Source of the DNA: Diadema setosum
Taxonomy: Eukaryota; Echinodermata; Echinoidea; Diadematoida; Diadematidae
Assembly (NCBI GenBank): GCA_033980235.1
Contig: CM067064.1
Coordinates: 4,123,001-4,187,000 of the forward strand
Direction of reading: 5' to 3'
Length of the DNA stretch: 64,000 nt
Positions 23,401-35,856 of this stretch are shown here, piece after piece; position 1 is the first letter of the stretch; the number at the start of each line of letters is the position of its first letter. The notes beneath the pieces were generated by a model. That model had not been told where the DNA came from. It did not search any database and was given only the letters and a program-made list of their open reading frames with translations. Both the position numbers and the translations under genes were made by a program.

Positions 23401-25920
23401 TTTCTGTGCCAATCAGCTCTCAAAAGTACACATAGGATTAAATTCAGTAGATGAGGAAGTCTTAACCGAATATTTAAAGGAAACTCCGGATGATTTTCAG
23501 ATTTTTACATTTGAACAACTATGAATTAGTTATACTGAGTATAGAGTTTCAGAATTTGTGATAATTGGGATGAAGAATAAGAATATTTTCAAAATTTAGA
23601 ACAAATTGCAATGAACAAGGATGATGACATGGCAGAGTCACCATAAGAATGCATGAGTTGGGGCTCAAGGAAGCAGAACAAAAGAAGAAGGCATGCATAG
23701 ATTATACACAGGTGAACTCGCAAGCAAGCGGTATTGTAATGGAATTACACTGCTACATTTCTTAAATATGTGAACCTCCTATGTCATCATCCTTGTTCAG
23801 TGTAATTTGTTTAAGGTTTTTCAAAGTATTGTTTCTCTGCTCAAGAACCACAATAAATTCCAAAAATCTATACATGGAGTTGTCGATTTATGTACTACAC
23901 GATGTGAAACTATGAAAATCGTCTGAAATGTCCCTTTAAGGATGGAAAAGAAAAGAAAAATTAAAAGTTGAAGGGAGGGGCAAGAGAGTTAAGAAAGAAA
24001 GAGACAGACAGACAGAAGGTGGAGGAATAGAGAAAATATTAAAACACGAAAAACACTGAGGTGATTTTACGTACTGTTACTTGCAACGAATACATTTGAA
24101 TCTAGGAGGTTCTTCTGTTTTCACTCTCGCTCTCATTCCCTCTGTAGAAATTTCAGGGACTAGTTAATCTGTAAAAGAGCAATAATGAGATTAGAATGGA
24201 TGGTAAGGAAAATATCTCTTGTGTGTTTTTTTACAACGTCAGCACAAAATCTGACAGTTGTTAAATAAACTGGGGTCTTGTTAGCAGCTGCAACTTTGGT
24301 AGTAAGTTCCTATTAAAAGGCAAATTATAAATGTAGAAAAGGAGAGAAAGTAGTGTACATATGTAAATGTGTAGAGTATATATACAACAGCTTTAGTTTT
24401 ATACCCCTTGGTCATACTGCTAGATAATCAGAGTCAGTTTTTTAATAATACAATGTATACTCATCTTTTACTCTAGATGTTGCATTACAAATGGGAAGTA
24501 TAATTATGTACATGTGTCTGGCATTAACATTGACAGAAATAAAATGTATATGTGTAATGTTTTCCTCATATGTATCTTCTACATGTACGTTTGCACAGGT
24601 TGCTTTTTTTTCCCTCACTTTTCTACTCTTATATTCTTCAGATCTAATAAAGTGTTACGTACTGCAATTCAGCATAAAGTGTCCAGCTGTTTGACTTCCG
24701 ACATTTCTTTTGATACATGTATTTGTGGAAGGGTAGGAATAGAATTAGTTTTGTTGTTAATGTGCCTTGTTGTGCAAGTGCAGATATCTACATGTAGGTG
24801 AAACATTATATTTTTCATTCTATTGCAGTGATGCTTTTACAAACTGGGCTACAGGCAACCAGTTGTATGCGTACCATTTCAACTGAAGAAATCATGCTAA
24901 GTTTCTACCTTAACTCCATCATGACCATAGACAGCCTACTGACTTGAATTGCAATATCAGTTGCATACCCCCCCCCCCCCCCCCCGAATTACAACAGGAC
25001 CCTCCACAATGACAACTAGGTGTATAAAAATAGTGAATCAATCCAAACATAATTTCATGGTATGAAACTACAACTTATTCAGGTCAGAAGTTTGCAGCCC
25101 TGTAGGTGTTATATGGATGTCAAAATAAAGGGGTTGCTATTAACCTCTGCAGGTCAAACGTGGGTATAAAAATGGGTAAATCACACATGCATACACTACA
25201 CATGCTAAAAAAACAAACAAACAACAATCCACATTCCATAACATAACTTCTTACATTTAAGAGAGAGAGAGAGAAAAAAAAAAAAAAAAAAAACTTAAGG
25301 CCCTAAAAACACTACAGTACTGTATTTGGTAGTGATGCAATAATGGCTGTGTGACCTATGTACAGCTTACTTGTAACCACCTGTGTTAGGATTTTTAGCA
25401 GAAACAAAATCATTATTTATGCAGAATTACTAATGCTTGACACCATGTATCTGTATGCACTCATAGACTTCCAGCAAATATGGAAGAGGGCTTTTTTCGT
25501 GTCAAGTTTTATTTACGCATCAAAATACATGCACAATTGAATACCCATGTTCATACCACTTTATTGAAGTCAACAAGGTATGGGGGAAAAAAATCAATGA
25601 AAAAGTTGAAGTTCAACTTCTATTCTGCACATACTGGTACATCTATGTTTAATGATACACATACATTCAAAGTTAATGTTACTACTTATCCCCTGAAATC
25701 TGCTTATACGCCCAGATACACACCATGTGGCCAGGCAAACTTGTGCAAGAAAACACTACGTGGAGAAATATCTCTAGCACAGTGACGAATAAACGACTAG
25801 ATGAAATTTGCTTCATTTAGAGCAGTTAATGTGACATACAGAATTACTGACATCATTTTGTAGTGAAGTGTAGGTGTGTTTTGAATGCTTTGAAGTTGCG
25901 AGTGAGAAGGAAAGATGTGG
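20437..25920. other. Gene-poor spacer, possibly long USP1 3' UTR
   Basis: No exon or convincing reading frame was found. By eye the plus strand is T-rich with many TGTA-type strings and scattered AATAAA, which resembles extended 3' UTR on the plus strand; this is impression, not measurement. A C run (24967-24985) and an A run after a GA tract (25261-25293) are simple repeats. Apart from the microsatellites, little transposon structure was seen. Confidence 0.4.
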
Positions 25921-26370
25921 AATAAGCCAGTTCGGGGTTAGCTCATGTACAGATGGGCATAAATGACCTTTCTTCTTTCTCAGTCGATTAGGCACTCCAC
26001 TCGTCTTCAAGCAACAGAATGCATTAGCTTGCCCAACGTAACAATACATGGAATTCATCAGTCATGTTCAAACAAAGGATGAACTGGCATAGACCAGGTG
26101 ACCAGAATGATCCATCAATTGGCACTTTGGAAAGCATCCATTTCATTATTTTGCATTGAATGTATTGACAATAATTTTCTATTGATATTGCCAAATACCA
26201 CTTTTGCTGTCAGGTGGATGTGATGGCAAACACCACTTACAAGGATTACTTGAAATAACAATTACATCACAGATGCTCATCACAGTGAATTTAAAAACCG
26301 ACATGCTCTCCTGGGGTACAAATGACCTTTTTCTGCTCATGGGCAAAGTGGAACCCCGAACTGGCTTATT
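25921..26370. mobile_element. TIR element, AATAAGCCAG family, copy 1
   Basis: A 450-base element bounded by AATAAGCCAGTTCGGGGTT and its inverse AACCCCGAACTGGCTTATT (right end carries ACCCCGAACTGGCTTATT). Its body is the reverse complement of the copy at 30817-31245, with scattered substitutions and small gaps. No transposase frame is present, so it is a non-autonomous DNA transposon. Confidence 0.8.
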
Positions 26371-27710
26371 CTAAACCATCACTTCTCATACATGCATTTT
26401 CACACTAAGCATGAAAGTAAAGCACAAACGACTTAATACTCTCCTTTGAGGGCAAAATTTGAACGAAATTAATGAGATAGCATTGCATCAACATTGCTTT
26501 TCAGCATATTGAGTGCAACGTATGATGAGTGGACAATAAATAACATACAATATACGCACTTTTTGTATGTTTTCATTATATAGTTAGTTTATTAGTTCCG
26601 TTACACTGAAATTTCAATATTACAAAATACCTCCAGTCCCGAGGACTTTGTTATAATGGAGGTCACTTCTACATACTATCATTTACATACATACACATAC
26701 ACACACACATACACACAGAGCTACAGTCTGCTTGATAATCTTACATTTCACAAGCCGACGTCAAAGATGTTTTGATACAATAGCAGATTACATAGACAGG
26801 AGCAGATCAAAAATTCCGCAAAAGGGGGGGGGGGGGGGGGGCGCAGGTACCCCCCCTTTTTTTTCTTGTTATTTCTTTCGTTTTAACAAGAATTAAAGGG
26901 CGGCGTGTGCCCGGTATGCCCCTGTCTGGATTTGCCATTGATAAAGTATCAACAGTTTTGTAAAATATGAACGATCATGCCTTGATGGACAAAATAACTG
27001 AATTCAAGTGTACAAAAATCTGCCTGTCTAAAGTAGGCTGATCTGTTCCCACAATGAATAATTGACATTGAGGAGAAATTAGAAGTCAGAGTGATAATTT
27101 ACTTTCCTTTGAAATGTAGCAGGGTACTGAACGTGCCCCTACATAAAAGCAGAACTACTGAAACAAAACAATAACAGTATTCAGCCATTGCCCTCTGTTG
27201 CTCAATGTATTCCTCTGCAACACAACGGTGCATTCAAATATGCACAAAACTGGAATATCTTATGAAATTCTTGTCATATCATAGACATCATTTTGTCTTC
27301 CAAAGCAGAAGATGGAATTGCAGTTCAGCATGGCAATTACCTCTATGCTCAGGCATTATTTTTTCCTCTATTTTGAAAAGATTTTGAAGACACTCTTTGT
27401 GAACAGGAAATTACAATTCCAGAAGTACGTGTACATGACACTCAACCAGATATCTTTCCGTTATCCTCTCTGTCTTTGGATGTACTAGGTACAGAAATCC
27501 CATCAATCTTCTCACTAAGGTGCCACTGCCGAAATATTTTGGTTTCCATGGCACCATTCGATGAGCTTGGGAGGAAGAATATTTCATGCCAAGACATCAG
27601 AATGTGTTTGGCACTGTGTTAGAGAGAAAAAAAAAAATCAGTCCATTGTCCTTTGCTGTCATTGTGCTTTGGCCTGATTCTAAATACAACAAAAAAACCT
27701 GTCCGGCTGA
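26371..27710. other. Spacer downstream of POLD2
   Basis: No gene is supported. It has a G run followed by a C run at 26825-26859. The TTTATT at 26588-26593 is a minus-strand AATAAA and the best candidate POLD2 polyadenylation signal I saw, about 1.1 kb past the stop; that assignment is weak. Confidence 0.35.
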
Positions 27711-30700
27711 TCAGCTCGCGTTGAGGTCTGAAGAGAAGACTAATGGTTGGCAGTCCAACGTGCGAAGGTTGACGATCACGCAAGATTTAGTTTCGTGGAA
27801 ACTTGGCACAGTGACCAACAGTACATCCTTGCCACCAGATCCTGAGAAGATGAAATATTGATAGGGAAATACAAGTTTTGGAGAATTCAAATATGTTTTA
27901 TCAATCTGAAACTGCTAGTGCATGCCCGTGCACACTCATTTTTATTCCTTCAACCAAGAAACTTGATATTCTATCATGGTGACATTTGTTAACTTAAATA
28001 GGTAGGCAAACTTATTACATATATTGTTACGTTGATGCAACAGTTACACTCCCGTGCTAATATCACATTCTAGTTTTAAACACATTACATATTTCTCTAT
28101 CCACTTAGGTTACAGGTCCTCTTATGGTCAGTGAAGATCATGTCTGTTGAAGTCACGTATAAAATATCTGAATATAACTGCTCTTTTTTTGTGTTATATA
28201 AAAACCTACTATCCTATCACTATACTCCTGTGTATACAACTGGTTTTTGTCATTAACATGTTTGTATGTTTGTCTGTTTTGTTTTGTTTTTTTCTTTTAA
28301 TCTACATCTATTTATCTCCTTTGATGATAGAAATCTGATTTGCATATACACCTGTCCATTTCTTAGTCTGGAATTTTGGTTGGTTGCCTGCAAAGTAGAT
28401 GGCTGGGCAGTCACTGATGATGAACGGGTCCTGGTCATAGTAGGGGTAGCATGCTGGAGGAATAACATGAGGGGAGAGAAGGGGTAATGAGACAATGATA
28501 TGAGGATTAGACAGACGTAGGGCTGGAAAAGACAGAATGATGCCACAGACATTAATCAATGAGACATCAATTTAACCCGTTGAGAATGGGCTGATTTTGC
28601 TAAAACATGCATTTCCCATAGACACCTACCCGAGTATACTCGGGACTAGTCCTCAACAGGTTAATAGTGAAAGAACACCACATAAGGACATGTAACACAG
28701 ACTGGAGTGCTTTGTCCAGGTTTAAAAAGACAATACATCAGGGTCTCTGCATCTTTTAAAAAAATTGAATTCCATGACTTTTCCATGTCTTTTCCATGTA
28801 AAATCTTAGAAATTCAGTTGGGCAGCAAATTTATTAGAACCTAACTGGTTGATGCTAAATAACTGGAAATTGCTATTAGATAAATAGTGTCCATATAAAA
28901 TGTTGGTGTGTATACCACATCAACACTGTGTGTGGTAGACGAGTTGGTCCGAATTAATTTGATGAAATGTTTTTCTCAAAAACAAAATAACATTGCAAAA
29001 AAGAGATCACTCAAGGCAAAAAATATACAAACCTACAAATTTCCATCACTTTTCCACGATACATCTTTACTTCTGCATTTTCCATGACTTTCCAGGCCTG
29101 GAAAAACATTTTCAATATGTAACAACTTTTCCAGGCTTTCTATGACACCAAAGACCCTGGAGAGCAGAGCAAGTCAGGACAGGTGCTCCCTAAGCAGAAC
29201 ACTTTGCTTTCATGGTACTCTACCTGTGGCAAACTACCATATTCACCACAAATATGACAACACTATTTTTAACAGCTATGAGGCAGTAAAATCAGGGTGC
29301 AGCATTGCTGCCATGACCAAATCATGGTCTTCAGCCATTTTGTCACTCTTCATACCAAAAGCATGCATGACAATTAAAGATATATTATCTTTCACAAATT
29401 TGATCTGAATGTCTTCTGTTATCACAGAGAAAAAGTTCATGGATTTATCTGTGTTTTTTCAAACAACTGTGATCAAAAAAGCAAGAGAGGTTGAGGTGTG
29501 AATTTTTTTCAGTTTGTCTCCTTGTATAAATGAAATTTGCAAGATCACTACTGCTGATCTGTAATCTAACAAACATGTTCGAGTCTTGTGGTTCCTCTTT
29601 TCTTTTTTTTCTTTTTTTTTGGCATGTTTGTTGAATTACAGATCAGCAGTTGCAATCTCACAAATTTCATTCGCTTAGGGAGACAAACTGAAGAAAATTC
29701 CCACCTCAACTGTGATCATGACAACTTGACTTTGGTGAGCACCCCTCCTGAAAAAATGTGACTGCTCCTACCTAACGTGTCTGGAGCTGTCGGAGCAAGG
29801 TGGCCCACTTTCAGCGTCTCTTCTAGTATCGCGAGTCGGTCATCCATCGTTGTAATCTGATAGATATCGGTCAAGTTCTGCCCAGATGTGCCCAGCACTC
29901 TGTGTGAACAAACAAATGAATGAATATGAGAATCACAAGCAAGTATGTAAGGAATGAGTACTGATACATTAGGAAATGACTACATTATGGAATTGACAGT
30001 AATAGCAATTTAAACAAAGAGTGCATGTTCGCCATAAATAACGAATATATTAAAGTCTCAGCAAGGGTAAAAAAACCCCCCTGAATTGTTGTCAACCATG
30101 TAACATAATTGTAGTATCAAACAGGCCTGGTTGACAGGGACAACACAGACTCACTGGTAGGAAGACAAAATATGGCGGCACATGTCTCTATCAATTAATC
30201 AGACACTTGACTAATTACCTGTTGGAGGAAGAGTATTTAATTCTATCACTTCATGTGTAGATATTGGGCACGAATTTGACTTACCTAACTCCTCCGATCT
30301 TGGCCTCATAAGGGTTAGGGACACAGTTGAAGGTAGGGTAAAGACCAGCTTGGGGAAACATACAGCGATGAAGAGCCTGTTGTGGAAGACTACTGTTGGC
30401 AGGGTCATATTCCCCAGGCATGAGGTCAACTGGCACACAGCTCTACGCAAAGAAAACAGCAATGGAGGGAAATACTAGGTGGTGCAACCAGCAGTAAACT
30501 TAGTCACGTTAAAGTTTGCACCAAAATGCTGAGGGACAAAACCAATATTTCAGTGAAAAATCAGTGAAAAAGGATTGCTTGACATTAATACTGTGGCCAA
30601 GGTCATCTTCAAGATGCTGTATAACAGCATTTTTTTCTTCATAAACTTTGTCCAGAGGTTCCAGAAATCACTTATGGCAGTAAAGCTTCTCTTGCCATTC

Positions 30701-33700
30701 CCAGTGGCTGATTGTAATTTGCTTTAAAATTGCATGGATAACATGATAGTTAGAATCTCAGGAGAGCTCAATTGGATTTTAAAAATTGCTATCATGTCTC
30801 AGCAGCAGATTCAAGCAATAAGCCAGTTCGGGGTTCCACTTTGAGCATGAGCAGAAAAAGGTCATCTGTACCAGCAGAGCTTGGTGGTTTTTAAATTCAC
30901 TGAGATAAGCATCTGTGATGTAATGATTATTCAAGTGATCCCTATAAGTGGTGCTTGCCAGCACATCCACCTGACAGCAAATCAATAGAAAGAGATTGTT
31001 AATACATTCAATGCAAAATAATGAAATGGATGCTTTCCAAAATGCCAATGGAAGGATCATTCTGGTCACCTGGTCTATGCAAGTTCATCCTTTACTTGAA
31101 CATGACTGATGAATTCCATAAATTGTTACGTTGGGCAAGCTCATGCCTTCTGTCGCTTGAAACTAGTAGAGTGCCTAATCAACTGAGAAAGAAGAAAGGT
31201 CATTTGTACCCATGTGCCCATGAGCTAACCCCGAACTGGCTTATTTTTATGATGCCTTCCCATGGGTAAGAATTTCAGTCATTTCATCAATCATAATCCA
31301 GCTCTTTATGCCCATTTAATCTTCCTTGATTAACTTTTTGCCTTCTTGCAGAACCCGATCTAACCCACACTAGTTTACATGAGTGGCTGGCTGGCAGCAA
31401 AGTAAATTGTATGCAAAAGATCATGTCATTCCTGGAACTGCAGCAAACTGATGCTAGATTTACTCACCGTGAGTTGAATCAGGAAATCATCCAAAGACTT
31501 CATTGCTTCTACAGTTCCTGCTTGGGTTTTCCTGGTAAGATACTTGGCCTGATCAGGTGGAACATTGGTGGGAACGGAAGAGATAAATAGCAATGGATAT
31601 GAATAAACAATATGCGGTAAACAGAAAACAACAATAAAAGCATGTAAAGACAAATGTTCCTACATAAAGAGGGTAGTGTTATGTAACATTGACTTGTTCT
31701 TACACTAATGCTAAGGAAGCACTGAATGCATGTAAGCTAGGAACCATGGGACTGTCGACTTCACACTTCCTGTGAAGGGCTAGACAATGGTAGACTAGAG
31801 TGCTTGACTAGGGGCACAATCGCTGCAGCCGAGAGACTTGAACCAGGAACATCATGATAGGTAGTCTGTGGTCTTAACAACTGAGCCAAAACAACTCCTG
31901 TTAACTTTAAAGGAAACCAACACCCAAAGAGAAATGTGGATTGAGTGAAAGCAGCAACATCAGTGAAAGTTTGAGGAAAAGTGGACTATCGATGCAAAAA
32001 TTATGAATTTTTAAAGTTTTGGTGTTGAAACCACTGGATAAGGAGACTACTAGAGGTTATGATGTCATGTGTGGACAACAATTTAAAGAAAATAGAACGG
32101 GAATTCCACAAAAATTCACTTTTCTAGCATAATGAAAAAGCACTTGACTAACCGCTTTCAAAAATCAGGGGGAATAATTGCTACCCTTAACATATGTCAG
32201 TATCAAGTTGATGGAATATGTAATTTTCATGGAAAAATACATTTTTGTGGAATTCCCTTCACATTTTCTTTGTATTGTTGTCCAAACATGATGTCATAAC
32301 CCTAGTAGTCTCATCATCCAGTGGTTTCAACACCAAAATTTTAAAAATTCATAACTTTTGCATCAATTGTCTGATTTTCCTCAAACTTCCCCTGATGTGT
32401 TCTACTCTGTTCTACTTTCACTCAATCCACATTTCTCTTTGGGTTTTGGGTTTCCTTGAACTATGAATATTTCTATCCTCAATAGCACACATCACCTGAC
32501 CTAATTAGCACTTGTAAGAATGCACAACATTTTCAATCTGCTCCCCCCCCCCCCCCCCCCTCTGCTTACCGTGGTGAGGACATCTTTGTCCTGCATACTC
32601 TTGCTGAGGCAGTTGCCGGCGACGACGACCCGCACCACCCTGGAGAACATCTCCTGCTGTTCCTCGGTGCCGAGCTGGCCCGTGATGAGGTCCAACATCA
32701 GCTGGAGGCTCATCACATCGGTAGATTCGCTCCCCACCCCCAGCCCACACATCAGTACAATGTACCTGGCAAAACAGAAGGAAGGTGAAAGGTTCAAAGT
32801 TCAAAGTGCACATGCACTTTCAATCGTTATTGCATGCTTGCACTCACGAACACACAATTCACAGGAGATATGTCACACAAAGAAATACTGGTACATATAA
32901 ACCTGAACAAACTCAAAAGCATAACAAATGTTCTGTCTTTTTTTTCCTTCCTTTTTCTTTGGTACTAGCATTTGAAATGATTATGAGATCCTATCTTCTT
33001 CCAATATTAAAGTGAGCAGTATCTGTTCCTCTGCTTTGATGCCCAATGTGTATAATGTATGTATGTATGTTCTTCAGTCATAATAATACTGTTCAGTCTT
33101 CAGCATACATACTGTGTAAAAACTGAAATGATGAATAAGAAAGACACCAAGATCAAACAATGATAAAAAAATACCAATAATTATAATCAATAATATCACC
33201 AAAAATAATTTAGTAGATGAATACTATAAAAGTGGATATTTTTGTGCAACTGATTTTTTGCGCTTGGCCGGATAAAAAGAGTTTCGAGTGTTTTTCATTC
33301 AGCAGAAACAAGACATCAACTACTGGAACATATGGTAAGCAAAAATATTTGGGTGCTTTTATTTTTATACTTAGCTTCTGGTTGCGCAAATGCACGAAAA
33401 TCTCAACACAGCAAAAATTTCCTCTTTTACAGTAGTTAAAAGGTTCCAAACTGTTGACAGTCATATTGTGCACATCATGACCCACCTATCCTCTTCAAAC
33501 TTAGGCACGACGTCAGGTTCAGCCAGATCTACATAGCATGTGTCCTCCACCTCAAACATGCCATCCTCATTCTCCTGCCCTAGGACAGCCATCACTACAC
33601 CTGCACATGAGGACAAAAAGATTCCAGTTTGCCGATCCAAAATGTGCCATGTAACAGACACAGAACCTGATCACATCAGTTTTTACCTCTGCCATTGAAT

Positions 33701-35790
33701 ATCCTTTGAACAGGGAAACTCTCCAAGCATATACATGGATTCCGTAAATGTTGAACCATTAGTGAAACATGGATTCCGTAAATGTTGAAACATTCATGAA
33801 ACACTCTGTGGAAGTCTTAAAAAGTGTTGAATCATTAACAATTTGTTTATATTGATGTGTTCCAATCTCTTGCAGAGTAGAACAGCAGAACAAAAATACA
33901 CACAGAAGACCATAAACATAAGTACTTCAAAGACATTAAAATGGCATTGTTATAAATGAATGTGTGCCAATAATATCTCAGTAATTTGTCAAAAGAATTT
34001 TTCAATTTACCACCTTGAAGCAAATCAGCATTTTGGAAATGGAACTTGTTTTGCAGGAAGACCTGCTACATGTCCTAACTGATGTTTGGGCAAAGTTGGA
34101 ATTGGTTTGTTTGCATATCATCCCAACACACACAACTCTAACTGAATGGATTCACCTCCACGTATATCACTCACCTGTCATGGTGGTCTGAACATTGATA
34201 TCACCGGCTAAGTTCACCCTCTGCAGCTCATCCTCGAGCACAACAAAATCATCGTCAGACGTAAATCGTTCCCTGGGAGGCTGTGGTGTCAGATTTCTCT
34301 GTAAGTACATGAAACATACAGTCCACTCCCGTTATTACAAACACTGTTACTATAACGAAATTTTGGTTACAACAAAGTAAAAAAATCAGGCTGCAACATT
34401 ATCTGCTTAGTATTTTTATTGCTTGTTTGTTCACTCCTTACGGAATTTCGCTATTTAATTAATGAAAGAAAACTGCTGGTCCCACGGATTTCGTTATCAC
34501 AGGAATCCACTGTATTTTACGAAAACAAAACATCAATAAAAAATCATGGTAACACTTACACTACTGGAATCTTAGAATCCTTTTGTCATCACACCTGATT
34601 CTATTTTTTTGTAATCATTTTTTTAATGATCTTTTTGGTCATCAAATCTCACGATAGCCACACCCACTACTCAAGAAAAAGATCTAAACTTTTAGGTGAT
34701 GCTGAAGACTCAGCACACAATCAGGACGACTTAAAATTTTGTTGCGCTTTGTAACTCTAAATAATTATAAAAATAACTGAGAGACACCTTCCATTTGCCA
34801 CTAGCTATTCACACAGAGCTGACAGAAATACATGACTGTGATGAATTGCAATGCATTCTGCTCTAAACTTACATCTTCGCTGATTTCTCTGAGGATATTT
34901 GGTTTCAGCTCCATCTTCTTGAACAGCGTCCCAATGACAAAACATTTTTCTCCCTTCTTCAGTTGGTAGATTTGGCGACGGGGAGCATCGCGACCTGAAA
35001 ATATTAAGACAATGGTGACTAATCTCCTCTCTTTTCCCTTACAGATCCAGCTATACAGTCAAGTTAGAAGCATTTGGCACAGAAGAATTGTACAGTTGTA
35101 TATTCAGTATCATCATCATCATCATAATTATTACCATTATTATCATCATCATCATTTTTATTGTAACATATTTATTATTATAACATATACTCATAATCAT
35201 ACTGAGAATTATATCAATATTTCATAAAAATTACATTCATGATCACAAACTCATTAAGAGAAAAAATGACATGAAGAGTAAATAAATCAATTCGAATGTT
35301 ATCACAGATTGCATACTAGTATCTGTTCAAAAATGTATAAAAGCAAAACAACAAAGAAAACACATCATGGAATCTCATTTTTACACTAACAAGTTGTGTC
35401 TACTTCTAAAGGTTGTAGTTTCTACTTTTAAGCCCTCATATTCAGAAATTCATATCCAATACTGGGCAAGTACATGGAGATTAGCATTATCATGGAATCT
35501 AGCAACGAAACATAGAATTACCTTTGACTCACCTGAGACAAAATTAAGCAATTTTGAAGAAAAAAAAAAAACATAATAATACAACACACACTAGTTGGAA
35601 ACTACCTACCCCATTTTTCCTGGGCCACCTTCAGCAAGCGTGGCCTCATACAACTCAGCCTCTCTGCATAGAGGTGGGCATACTGGCGCTGAAAGTTGCG
35701 ATTCTTCAGCTCAAAGCGGGAGGAGAGGTTCTCATACTGGCAAGAGGGACGCTGGAAAGTTGCAGGTTCAGCCGACGGCATTGTTGTCAT
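27711..35790 (-). CDS. POLD2: DNA polymerase delta subunit 2 (p50)
   Basis: Ten coding exons join in phase, in transcript order: 35790-35610, 34994-34873, 34298-34175, 33600-33486, 32765-32570, 31548-31468, 30442-30285, 29899-29772, 28453-28352 and 27841-27711. They give 445 residues (human 469). POLD2 blocks are recognisable throughout: [110 protein letters not shown] and [20 protein letters not shown]. The N-terminal OB fold and the inactive phosphoesterase-like domain are both present. The protein scaffolds the catalytic subunit and PCNA-dependent synthesis in the nucleus. The start is the first ATG (MTTMPSAEP); codons further 5' in the frame lack ATG. An alanine replaces the usual glycine in TLGCYP, created across the exon 8/9 junction. 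Introns hold several mobile elements. Confidence 0.95.
28572..28664 (-). mobile_element. 93-bp TTAACC-ended mini-element, copy 1
   Basis: Ends TTAACCCGTTGA and TCAACAGGTTAA are inverted repeats, with an internal palindrome CGAGTATACTCG. It is in the opposite orientation to the 45505 copy and lies in the last-but-one POLD2 intron (between exons 8 and 9). Confidence 0.75.
29490..29710. mobile_element. Foldback element in POLD2 intron
   Basis: Arms at 29490-29578 and 29623-29710 are inverted copies of about 89 bases with a few mismatches; both contain CAGTTTGTCTCC or its inverse, and CTGCTGATCTGTAAT. The loop is pyrimidine-rich (poly-T with C). It sits about 60 bases beyond the donor of POLD2 exon 8. 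Confidence 0.8.
30817..31245. mobile_element. TIR element, AATAAGCCAG family, copy 2
   Basis: 429 bases with ends AATAAGCCAGTTCGGGGTT and ACCCCGAACTGGCTTATT. The body reads as the inverted, diverged copy of 25921-26370 (shared strings include GTTACGTTGGGCAAGC and CAGGTGGATGTG in the other orientation). It lies in the POLD2 intron between exons 6 and 7. Confidence 0.8.
31740..31903 (-). mobile_element. tRNA-derived SINE-like element
   Basis: On the minus strand, TGGCTCAGTTGTTAAGA (A-box-like) is followed about 35 bases later by GTTCCTGGTTCAAGTC (B-box-like), the spacing of a tRNA head. After it comes a non-tRNA body with GGCTGCAG and GTCAAGCACTCTAG. The tRNA fold itself is degenerate, so it is not a functional tRNA gene. 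It abuts the palindromic element at 31907. Confidence 0.6.
31907..32460. mobile_element. Long palindromic foldback element in POLD2 intron 5
   Basis: A roughly 550-base near-perfect palindrome. The left arm begins TTTAAAGGAAACC and includes CAAAGAGAAATGTGGATTG; the right arm carries CAATCCACATTTCTCTTTG and ends GGTTTCCTTGAA. Further shared strings (GTGTTGAAACCACTGGAT, TGATGTCAT) run almost to the centre. Nothing is coded. It lies 110 bases from the exon 5 donor. Confidence 0.85.
32541..32560. repeat. C homopolymer by POLD2 exon 5 donor
   Basis: A run of C begins ten bases past the donor at 32570 and reads as G on the transcript strand. Its length is likely polymorphic or mis-sequenced. Confidence 0.85.
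33222..33434. mobile_element. TACTGTAAAAG-ended MITE, copy 1
   Basis: Ends TACTATAAAAGTGGATATTT and TTTTACAGTA are inverted repeats. The interior shares GACATCAACTACTGGAAC and GCAAAAATATTTG with the copy at 37680. A TA target duplication, as in mariner-type elements, is plausible. Confidence 0.75.
34319..34512. mobile_element. TA-flanked pogo/mariner-like MITE
   Basis: A 194-base element with imperfect TIRs (CAGTCCACTCCCGTTA left, GTGATAAC-type inverse right, ending CCACTG) and TA on both sides. It begins only 20 bases upstream of POLD2 exon 3's acceptor. Confidence 0.6.
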
Positions 35791-35856
35791 TGTCAACCCT
35801 TCAATGGCAAATTTCAATGTGAGAAAATCATTGTGAGGAGTTAAATTTAGAAAGAA

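Noticed and set aside
35791..35817. Nine extra N-terminal codons for POLD2
   Set aside because: The upstream part of the frame begins at TTG; the first ATG is at 35790 and gives a sensible N-terminus.
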